A DNA stretch of 64,000 nucleotides from Methylomonas sp. 11b (GTDB taxonomy: Bacteria > Pseudomonadota > Gammaproteobacteria > Methylococcales > Methylomonadaceae): contig NZ_KI911557.1 of assembly GCF_000515215.1 (NCBI RefSeq), positions 2,005,586-2,069,585 of the forward strand. The letters are read 5' to 3'. The notes beneath the pieces were generated by a model. The model was not told the origin of the DNA, did no database searches, and worked only from the letters and a program-made list of their open reading frames with translations. A program made the position numbers and the translations under genes. This document shows positions 57,188 through 64,000 of this stretch, piece by piece. Numbering within the stretch: position 1 is the first letter of the stretch; every line of letters starts with the position of its first letter.

Positions 57188-58072
57188 ATGGCATCAGATG
57201 ATAGAAACTCACCAAAAATTGGTGTTCCGTCGTCACCCTATCTGGTTTACACCTCAGCCGGTCACCGATCCAATATTAAAAAATGGGTCACGGGCAAAAA
57301 AAATTTCGACTTATGGGTTACTCAATACGAAGGCGAAAGCGATTATCACCGGAGCGTTGCTGATTTTTACAACGAGCGAAAAGGCGGCAAATATCCAAAT
57401 CTACATGATATATATAACTGCTGGGGAGAGCTACTCAACCACTATCGGGCAATATTCGTACTTGACGACGATATAGAATTAAGCGCCAACCAAATTAGCC
57501 AGTTATTCCGAATTTTAGAACGCTACAAGCTCGTCTTGCTACAACCTGGTTTCTTGAGCGTCGGCAAAATAAGCCATGAAGTCACAAAAGCAAACCATTT
57601 CAGGTTTGCGAGGCTTACCAATTTCGTGGAAAACTGCGTGCCATTGTTCTCTAAACCTATTCTGGATCGCTTTATGGCAACTTACGACCCGGGTTTAATA
57701 GCCTTCGGAACTGATTGGTGGTATTTACACCTTCTGACTGATGAAGAGCGCGAAACCGGAGTGGCGGTAATTGATTCAGTACCTTGCGTAAATCCGGACG
57801 AATGGCTGGAACAAAAACCGCGAAAAATAGATCAAGTGGAGCCGGTCAATAAAGGCATAGAGATTTGGCAGGAATTTAAGCGCGAGCGCGGCATCGAGAT
57901 GCCGCCGGGTGGTGTCAGAAGCTTGGGACTATTATGGCCTGAAGCCTTAGAAGACTGGCTTACTCTAATCTCAGCTCCGTTAATCCGCTGCAAAACATTT
58001 CTGTTCTACCCCTTTTATTTCATGCGCCTGAAGCGCTTTTATTGGGATATTCATAGGCGAAAAATATTTTAA
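57188..58072 (+). CDS. Glycosyltransferase-like protein, DUF707 type, copy 1
   Basis: The 294-residue protein has FVLDDDIELSANQISQLF near residue 95, with the DDD-type metal-binding motif of GT-A folds, and a late FGTDWWYLHLLTDEE stretch that plays the role of the second acidic motif. GAGG precedes the ATG by nine bases. DUF707-type proteins are predicted glycosyltransferases acting on cell-surface glycans; their substrates are not known. It is followed by a similar gene (58243) and a family 2 glycosyltransferase (59348). Confidence 0.75.
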   Translation: MASDDRNSPKIGVPSSPYLVYTSAGHRSNIKKWVTGKKNFDLWVTQYEGESDYHRSVADFYNERKGGKYPNLHDIYNCWGELLNHYRAIFVLDDDIELSANQISQLFRILERYKLVLLQPGFLSVGKISHEVTKANHFRFARLTNFVENCVPLFSKPILDRFMATYDPGLIAFGTDWWYLHLLTDEERETGVAVIDSVPCVNPDEWLEQKPRKIDQVEPVNKGIEIWQEFKRERGIEMPPGGVRSLGLLWPEALEDWLTLISAPLIRCKTFLFYPFYFMRLKRFYWDIHRRKIF

Positions 58073-58242
58073 GTCCGCAATTCAGCAATGGCGGAATAAT
58101 GCGAAATGCTGGCTATCCAAACCAGCGCAAAGGATCTTATTCAATAAGAATATAATTTTCCTTTCTCCAATTGAAAACTTAGCTCGGCTAACCTCCTTCA
58201 GAATAGCATTTCGCAACTAGCTGACGGCCCAAGGAATTATTC

Positions 58243-59112
58243 GTGAACTATTTAAACGAAATTAAATGCTATTTAAAAATCAAAATTTCCCAAATATTGA
58301 TGCGGTACCCTACCCATCATAAACCACTAAAAATACAACATGCGCCTAAAAACAAACCGAAGGTACTAATTTTAGGAATATATTTAGAATACAGAGAAAA
58401 CACATTTAATCACCTGATAAATGCGTTTAATCAATCAACAGCATGTGCTGTTGATCAAATCTGGGTATCATTGAACCCTAAAAACTCTCCAAAAGCCAAC
58501 GAAACCGAATATAAAAACCATGCCAACCTAATGCTGGTTAAGCAGATATTTGAGCTTAAACCAAAATTTACGATATTAAATGAAATTCTAGAAGAGGTTG
58601 ACATAAGCAAATACGATTATCTTGTCTTTACCGATGACGACATTTTTGTTGACGATAACTTTCTCGATGCTTTTATCGGATGGCAACAGCATTTAAACTT
58701 TTGTTTGGCTCAACCCGCCCGCACAAGAACCAGTACAGCTGATAATACATTTGTTGTTTCCAGGCCTTGGCTAAATGCACGCGAAACACATTTTGTTGAA
58801 ATTGGCCCGCTATTTAGCATGCATAAATCAATTGTAAATGAATTACTACCGTTTGATCTTGAAAGCCCAATGGGATGGGGATATGACCTCGTTTGGCCAA
58901 TAAAGGTGAGTTCATCGGGAAAAACCATGGGAATTATCGATGCGACTCCTGTACAGCATAGCCTAAGACCGCAGGGCGCTGCGTATTCTACTGCAAAAGA
59001 ATCCGTGCTAATGAACGAATATCTTTCAACAAAACAGCACCTAAACTTCCGAGAAGCCTGCACTATTGTTAAAAATTACTCAAAAATAAAGCTTCCTCAA
59101 AAATCCGTCTAA
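58243..59112 (+). CDS. Glycosyltransferase-like protein, DUF707-type, copy 2
   Basis: The 289-residue protein starts at a GTG (58243) with AAGGAA about eight bases upstream. It has the metal-site segment YLVFTDDDIFVDDNFLDAF, and the PMGWGYDLVWPIKVSSSG block of this group, then an IDATPVQHSLRPQGAAY end. It is distinctly AT-rich compared with the core genes. It resembles the preceding gene in layout but shares few exact residues, so the two are diverged relatives at most. Function is predicted surface-glycan transfer, with an unknown substrate. Confidence 0.75.
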   Translation: MNYLNEIKCYLKIKISQILMRYPTHHKPLKIQHAPKNKPKVLILGIYLEYRENTFNHLINAFNQSTACAVDQIWVSLNPKNSPKANETEYKNHANLMLVKQIFELKPKFTILNEILEEVDISKYDYLVFTDDDIFVDDNFLDAFIGWQQHLNFCLAQPARTRTSTADNTFVVSRPWLNARETHFVEIGPLFSMHKSIVNELLPFDLESPMGWGYDLVWPIKVSSSGKTMGIIDATPVQHSLRPQGAAYSTAKESVLMNEYLSTKQHLNFREACTIVKNYSKIKLPQKSV

Positions 59113-59347
59113 TTTATCGTAGTGCCTATCTGTTTTCATTTCTCGAACAAAGTACCTCTTAACTCCCATTAGTTCCAACAACCTATTTATCTTACTGGCA
59201 CTATGCGATACTACTTAAACATAATAAGCGACAGAATCACCGACTTAAAGTTACAATAGCCAAAACTGCCAACATTAATTTGATTCATCTTATGCATCAT
59301 AATATCTCCGATAAACCTTTTGTAATTTAATCGGCCTAATCAACGCT

Positions 59348-60319
59348 ATGAGCTGCTTAGTTACCGTTATCATACCTACCCACAACCGCCCCGACCTTTT
59401 GGACGAAGCCATAAGCAGCGTAGTCAATCAGACTTTAGCGGATTGGGAGGCCATTGTCATTGACGACTGCTCAACCCCTCCGGTAAACCCCGCCCAACTC
59501 CAGAAAAAATTCGGAACGAAGGTTAAAGTTTTGCGGCACCCAAGCTCTTTGGGGGGAGCCGCAGCGAAAAACACCGGCATCAAAGCCGCTTCTGGCAAAT
59601 ATATTGCGTTTCTGGACGACGATGACCTTTACGCGCCGACTTATTTAGAAAAAGCTGTTTCAACTTTACAAAAACATCCAGAAATTAACACGCTGTTCAT
59701 GAGCGTCGCCTGGTTCGGCCCAAATTCAAAATGGACGCACGAATCCTACACTGACGCCATGAACAAAATATTGGCAGATCTGGCTGGAACGCAGGTTACG
59801 GAAACCCTGCTGGAATTTGACGCAGACCGTCTATTCAAAGCTTTACTAAAACGGGTCCCTATGGCGTTTCAACGACCGGTAGCAGCCAGGGAACAGGTTA
59901 TGCAAATCGGCCTATATCAAGAAGATTGCCTACTTTGGGATTGCGATTGGGCTTTGCGTGCTGCGCTGAATGGCCAATGCGGATTAGTGACAGAGGGTTT
60001 GTACCTGCAACGCAGCGCCGGCCAGGGATACTCGTCTCAGCCCCGCCGCCGGGTGGATCACTCTTTATCCAATCTGGAAATAAAAAAACAACTGATTAAG
60101 CGGAATGTCAGACCTGATCTAGCTAAACTGATCAGGCTCAACTACATCCAATCCGCTCAAGATTTGAGTTGGGAGTACATCAATCAAAACCAGGGTTTAC
60201 TAGCGGTTAGAACCATGCTGACTAGTTTCCGATACGGCATTCACTTTCTTCAGATTAAGTTTTTAGCGCATGCTATATATAGCTGGGGATTAAGTTTATG
60301 CTCTAAAGAACAAAAGTAA
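59348..60319 (+). CDS. Glycosyltransferase family 2 protein
   Basis: The 323-residue protein has the GT2 start VTVIIPTHNRPDLLDEAISSV, the nucleotide-sugar Asp in AIVIDDCSTPP, and the DXD-like ALDDDD site (AFLDDDDLYAP). Behind it lies a further acidic region (YQEDCLLWDCDWALRAAL). It transfers a sugar from a nucleotide-sugar donor, probably to a surface polysaccharide or lipid; the acceptor is unknown. It is last in the row of three glycosyltransferase-like genes. Confidence 0.9.
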   Translation: MSCLVTVIIPTHNRPDLLDEAISSVVNQTLADWEAIVIDDCSTPPVNPAQLQKKFGTKVKVLRHPSSLGGAAAKNTGIKAASGKYIAFLDDDDLYAPTYLEKAVSTLQKHPEINTLFMSVAWFGPNSKWTHESYTDAMNKILADLAGTQVTETLLEFDADRLFKALLKRVPMAFQRPVAAREQVMQIGLYQEDCLLWDCDWALRAALNGQCGLVTEGLYLQRSAGQGYSSQPRRRVDHSLSNLEIKKQLIKRNVRPDLAKLIRLNYIQSAQDLSWEYINQNQGLLAVRTMLTSFRYGIHFLQIKFLAHAIYSWGLSLCSKEQK

Positions 60320-60598
60320 CCTGCTCAGACCTCTGAACGAAACAAAAAGGTAAAATAGCTTACACCACAGCATCGCAAACTTGAGCGTCAGTCGGCAATC
60401 AAGTATAGTTTCCAGCCATGAACAATCAGATAATCGTTTATCATAAAAATTTAGCTCCCATGCCAGCCATTGGCACACGGTTGTTCGGCCTGTCTTTAAG
60501 ATTGCTGCCCTGAGGGGCACACTCTATCCTCATCTAAATAATACAACCCTTTTCTGTTTCTCGGCCTCAGCGCCGAACATTTCATGATCGGAGTTCTC

Positions 60599-62143
60599 AT
60601 GAAAGATAAATTAATTATATTCGACACTACTTTGCGCGACGGCGAGCAAAGCCCTGGCGCCTCCATGACCCGCGATGAAAAAGTCCGCATCGCCCGTGCG
60701 CTGGAGCGGATGAAAGTTGATGTGATCGAAGCGGGGTTCCCGGCAGCCAGCCAAGGCGATTTCGAAGCCGTCCAAGCAGTGGCGGATGCAATCAAAGACA
60801 GCACAGTTTGCGGTTTGGCACGGGCCTTGGATAAAGACATCGACAGAGCCGGCGAAGCCTTGAAAGGCGCGAAAAGCTCGCGAATCCATACGTTTATCGC
60901 CACCTCGCCGATCCATATGCAAAAGAAGTTGAATATGCAGCCTGATCAGGTGATCGAATACGCAGTTCGGGCGGTGAAGCGTGCCCGTCAATACACCGAC
61001 AACGTCGAATTCTCCCCAGAAGACGCCGGCCGCTCGGAAGAAGATTTCTTGTGCCGTATCTTGGAAGCAGTGATCGATGCCGGAGCGACGACGCTTAATA
61101 TCCCGGATACGGTCGGCTACAGCATGCCTCAGCAATTCGGCGCGACCATTGCCAATTTGATCAAACGCATTCCCAATTCCGACAAGGCTATCTTCTCGGT
61201 ACATTGCCACAACGATTTGGGCTTGGCGGTTGCCAATTCCTTGTCCGCGGTAATGAATGGCGCTCGGCAGGTGGAATGCACCATCAACGGTTTGGGCGAA
61301 CGCGCCGGCAATGCCTCTTTAGAAGAAATCGTGATGGCCGTGCGCACCCGGCAGGATTTCTTTGGTTGCGATACCGGCTTGGATGCGCGTGAGATTGTCA
61401 CCTGCTCAAAGCTCGTGTCATCCATTACCGGCTTTCCGGTGCAGCCTAACAAGGCCATCGTCGGCGCGAACGCCTTTGCCCACGAATCAGGGATTCATCA
61501 AGACGGTGTATTGAAAAACCGGGAGACTTACGAAATCATGCGCGCCGAGGATGTGGGTTGGACCACCAACCGCATGGTATTGGGCAAACATTCCGGACGT
61601 AACGCGTTCAAAACCCGGATGGCGGAGCTGGGCGTAGACTTTGCCGGCGAAGCGGATTTGAACGACGCATTTTTCAGATTCAAACAACTCGCAGACAAAA
61701 AACACGATATTTTCGACGAAGACTTGCAGGCCTTGATTTCTGAACAAGGTTTCGAAGCGGAAGACGAGCATATCAAGTTGGTAGCTTTAAAAGTGTGTTC
61801 AGAAACCGGCGAAGTACCTAACGCCACCGTCACGATACGCGTCGACGGTAAAGAAGTAACCGGCAGCGGACAAGGCGGCGGTGCGGTGGATGCAAGCCTG
61901 AAAGCGATAGAAAGCTTGGTGAAAACCGGAGCGACTTTAGCGCTGTACTCGGTTAACAACATCACCACCGGCACGGATGCTCAAGGTGAAGTAACAGTGA
62001 GACTGGAAAATGCCGGCCGTATCGTTAATGGTTCCGGAGCCGACACCGACATCGTGATCGCCTCGGCCAAGGCTTACATTAACGCGGTTAACAAACTGCA
62101 AACACCCGACCAACGTCAGCATCCGCAAAAAGGCGATGTCTGA
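60599..62143 (+). CDS. leuA: 2-isopropylmalate synthase
   Basis: The ATG at 60599 is chosen because GGAG lies five bases upstream and the protein then begins [20 protein letters not shown] like other LeuA proteins; an in-frame ATG at 60584 lacks this. The 514-residue product has the HMGL-like catalytic domain with [15 protein letters not shown] metal ligands and a C-terminal LeuA regulatory domain (~390-505) for leucine feedback. It catalyses the first committed step of leucine synthesis. The ~280 bp upstream holds no recognisable leader peptide. Confidence 0.96.
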   Translation: MKDKLIIFDTTLRDGEQSPGASMTRDEKVRIARALERMKVDVIEAGFPAASQGDFEAVQAVADAIKDSTVCGLARALDKDIDRAGEALKGAKSSRIHTFIATSPIHMQKKLNMQPDQVIEYAVRAVKRARQYTDNVEFSPEDAGRSEEDFLCRILEAVIDAGATTLNIPDTVGYSMPQQFGATIANLIKRIPNSDKAIFSVHCHNDLGLAVANSLSAVMNGARQVECTINGLGERAGNASLEEIVMAVRTRQDFFGCDTGLDAREIVTCSKLVSSITGFPVQPNKAIVGANAFAHESGIHQDGVLKNRETYEIMRAEDVGWTTNRMVLGKHSGRNAFKTRMAELGVDFAGEADLNDAFFRFKQLADKKHDIFDEDLQALISEQGFEAEDEHIKLVALKVCSETGEVPNATVTIRVDGKEVTGSGQGGGAVDASLKAIESLVKTGATLALYSVNNITTGTDAQGEVTVRLENAGRIVNGSGADTDIVIASAKAYINAVNKLQTPDQRQHPQKGDV

Positions 62144-62156
62144 TTGTTGAGCCACC

Positions 62157-62987
62157 ATGGATAACGCGACCCGCTTGCAATATTTGGAAGCGATGGGCAT
62201 TGATGTCTGGCTACCTAGGCATCAACCTGTCGTCATTCCGCGAGCGGCCGTTTATCTTGAAAATCCAGTCGAAAACGTAGAACGGCTTGAACAACCTGAA
62301 GGCCGGCAAGATGTGTTCTCCAAGCAAACGGTATCAAGCGTCATCGAAACCGTTAATGCCGAAACTCCGCGACATTCCGTTTCATCGCCATCATCCCACG
62401 CCAACGATCAAATATGGAGAGACTTGCAACACGAGGTTTCTTTGTGCCAAGCCTGCTCGCTGTGTAAAACCCGCACCCAAACCGTATTCGGTGTCGGCAA
62501 TAAGCAAGCAACCTGGATGCTGATCGGCGAAGCGCCAGGGCAGAACGAAGATTTACAAGGCGAGCCATTCGTCGGCAAGGCTGGCCAACTTTTAACCGAA
62601 ATGCTGCGGGCAATTGGCTTAAAGCGCGAAGAAGTCTACATCGCCAATATGCTGAAATGTCGACCGCCGAACAACCGCGATCCGCAAACAGAGGAAGTTG
62701 CCGCTTGTAAAAATTTTTTACAGCAGCAAATTGAATTGATACAGCCAAAAATTATTTTGGCTGTAGGCCGCATTGCCGCACAAAATTTGCTCGACACGCA
62801 ACAACCTCTGGCAAAATTGCGAGGGGTCCAGCATCAGTTGCACAACATCCCTTTAATTGTCATTCACCACCCGGCTTACTTATTACGTTCATTGCTGGAA
62901 AAAGCCAAGGCCTGGAGCGACTTGCAATTTGCACTGTCGGTCTATCAAAAACTAGAAAAATTGAACCATGTGGAAACTGTTACATAA
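62157..62987 (+). CDS. Family 4 uracil-DNA glycosylase
   Basis: The 276-residue protein has a variable N-terminal part (~1-95), then the family 4 core: the iron-sulfur cysteines CQACSLCKTR, the GEAPGQNEDLQGEPFVGKAG uracil-binding motif, the NMLKCRPPNNRDP cysteine region and the VIHHPAYLLR end motif. It removes uracil from DNA and carries a 4Fe-4S cluster. It starts 13 bp after leuA and overlaps rimI by 20 bp, so it belongs to the same transcript. Confidence 0.93.
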   Translation: MDNATRLQYLEAMGIDVWLPRHQPVVIPRAAVYLENPVENVERLEQPEGRQDVFSKQTVSSVIETVNAETPRHSVSSPSSHANDQIWRDLQHEVSLCQACSLCKTRTQTVFGVGNKQATWMLIGEAPGQNEDLQGEPFVGKAGQLLTEMLRAIGLKREEVYIANMLKCRPPNNRDPQTEEVAACKNFLQQQIELIQPKIILAVGRIAAQNLLDTQQPLAKLRGVQHQLHNIPLIVIHHPAYLLRSLLEKAKAWSDLQFALSVYQKLEKLNHVETVT

Positions 62988-63522
62988 ATTGAAAGATGCT
63001 GTGATTTACGATGCGGACCGTGAGTTTTACGCCAAGGTGTTTCCCGATTCGGTAGATAGCAAAGACTTAATGCGCATGCGCAAAATGGACCATGCCGATT
63101 TGGCTAGCGTCCTGAAGATCGAAGAGTTAAATTACGAATTCCCTTGGTCGGAAGGGATATTTAAAGATTGTTTCCGCACGATGACTTACACCAGTTGGGT
63201 TTGCGAAGCGCCGGATGACAACATAGTAGGCTACTGCATCATCAATGTTGCGGCTGGCGAAGCACACATTATGAACATCAGCGTCAACCCTGTCTTTCAA
63301 AGGCAGGGAGCCGGCCGCAAAATGTTGGAACACTTAATTGAATACGCCAGGCCTCGCGCCGAGAAAATATTCCTCGAGGTGCGCCCCAGCAATCCTGGCG
63401 CCATCAATTTGTACCGACAAACCGGCTTTCGCGAAATCGGCACCCGTAAGAATTATTATCCGGCGAAAAATGGTCGCGAGGACGCAATTATGTTTGCGTT
63501 GGATCTGGTTCCTATGCTGTAG
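62968..63522 (+). CDS. rimI: Ribosomal-protein-alanine N-acetyltransferase RimI
   Basis: The 184-residue GNAT protein has the acetyl-CoA loop VNPVFQRQGAGRKMLEHL, IFLEVRPSNPGAINLYRQTGF and RKNYYPAKNGREDAIMFAL, the C-terminal signature of RimI. RimI acetylates the N-terminal alanine of ribosomal protein S18. It is about 35 residues longer than E. coli RimI; the first ~35 residues (MWKLLHKLKDAVIYDADREFY) are the extra part, and an internal ATG at 63070 (codon 35) would give the short form. It overlaps the glycosylase gene. Confidence 0.9.
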   Translation: MWKLLHKLKDAVIYDADREFYAKVFPDSVDSKDLMRMRKMDHADLASVLKIEELNYEFPWSEGIFKDCFRTMTYTSWVCEAPDDNIVGYCIINVAAGEAHIMNISVNPVFQRQGAGRKMLEHLIEYARPRAEKIFLEVRPSNPGAINLYRQTGFREIGTRKNYYPAKNGREDAIMFALDLVPML

Positions 63523-63623
63523 CCGGATTATGTCTATTCCCTGTCGGCCTCAATTATCCCGCCAACTATTCCTTAGAGACGGTAACTGACCCGATTAGAG
63601 CAGTACATCGGGCGTTTACCAAG

Positions 63624-63791
63624 TTATAAAACCGGATACTTTTTCACTCTATTTTGCAATTGCTGAGGCCCTTGCTTCAACCAATTTGCTGTTTGGACCC
63701 TTAGGTCAATTTCGTAAAGATATATTGGGTTTGCTTGAAAACCAGCATCACGGGTTTTAAGCGAGTTGGATTTGCCGAATTTAGTTATCAT
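63624..63791 (-). CDS. Possible small protein, 55 residues
   Basis: ATG at 63791 to TAA at 63624 encodes 55 residues with a strand-like segment (NPIYLYEIDLRVQ) and a basic C-terminus. It lacks a clear Shine-Dalgarno (GGGAATT only) and no family is recognised. It is the only plausible reading in the last ~480 bp; chance is a real alternative. Confidence 0.3.
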   Translation of the reverse strand: MITKFGKSNSLKTRDAGFQANPIYLYEIDLRVQTANWLKQGPQQLQNRVKKYPVL

Positions 63792-64000
63792 CGTAATTCC
63801 CTAATGTGCAGTTTATCTATAAAAGCAAAAACTTGTTCAAGTCTCATAAACAATTGAATTCGTTAGCTTACAAACACTGGTCAAACGAGTATCTGGCTGT
63901 ACCGGAATGTATGTCGCTAGCATTTGGCAATAGTTACAAAGCAAATAACACACCATTTTCTGAACACGGAATGGCCTTCGCCTCTTCGAACGATCTGCGT
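63792..64000. other. End of window without identified gene
   Basis: About 210 bp of AT-rich sequence with no supported coding region, RNA or terminator. A gene may begin just beyond the window edge. Confidence 0.4.

Noticed and set aside
57001..57201. 66-codon open frame before the first DUF707-type gene
   Set aside because: Starts at TTG without a Shine-Dalgarno and overlaps the start of the next gene; no recognisable features.
60320..60598. Leucine leader peptide or T-box-like attenuator upstream of leuA
   Set aside because: No short reading frame rich in leucine codons, no strong competing hairpins and no T-run were found.

Overview
The window looks like a chromosomal segment of a gammaproteobacterial methanotroph close to Methylomonas (Methylococcales). 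This is inferred from gene content and protein resemblance, not from a database search. Long core gene blocks with conserved gammaproteobacterial order are joined by accessory stretches, and most genes have a moderate, fairly GC-rich composition.

Layout. 1-1568: the end of a P-II signalling protein, then an OprB-like outer-membrane porin. 1608-11002: an envelope and lipid block with a ParB-like small protein, an alpha/beta hydrolase, an AcvB/VirJ-type lysyl-phosphatidylglycerol hydrolase, the matching MprF/LpiA synthase-flippase, a PIG-L deacetylase, and a histidine kinase with a sigma-54 response regulator. 11003-16250: an accessory island. It holds an AT-rich acyltransferase, a decayed IS630 transposase, and a cassette-like array in which three copies of a palindrome-rich repeat each sit just after the stop codon of a small minus-strand gene. 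Two of those genes are near-identical 107-residue membrane proteins and the third is a HEPN-motif protein. 16284-22376: a Yej-type peptide ABC transporter in SBP-permease-permease-ATPase order.

22534-32816: fabV, ppiD, tRNA-Asp, tRNA-Val, hupB, lon, clpX, clpP, tig and tRNA-Leu, the classical protein-quality-control block on the minus strand. 32886-38346: a DUF192 protein, then topA, smg, dprA and a LysM protein read leftward. 38629-45400: def, fmt, rsmB, a DUF4390 protein, ntrY and ntrX read rightward as one run. 45474-46307: rplM-rpsI with promoter and terminator.

46379-50958: a secreted DUF2380/DUF3280-like protein and an MxaD-like SRPBCC protein, divergent from a MoxY/MxaY-like kinase and a LuxR-type regulator. 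The divergent spacer carries a perfect 11+11 bp palindrome. An unknown 138-residue protein and an Sfp-type phosphopantetheinyl transferase follow. 51112-54388: ilvB-ilvN-ilvC ending in a strong terminator. 54456-60319: a Tsx-like porin, pssA, a CHAD protein, two glycosyltransferase-like (DUF707-type) genes and a family 2 glycosyltransferase. 60599-63522: leuA, a family 4 uracil-DNA glycosylase and rimI. The last ~480 bases hold at most one small ORF.

The most unusual parts are the cassette-like repeat/gene array at 13.57-16.25 kb, the possible methanol-oxidation regulatory module with its palindrome at 47.4 kb, the NtrX protein that has lost its ATPase motifs, and the dispersed repeats captured in frame inside the Yej ATPase linker.
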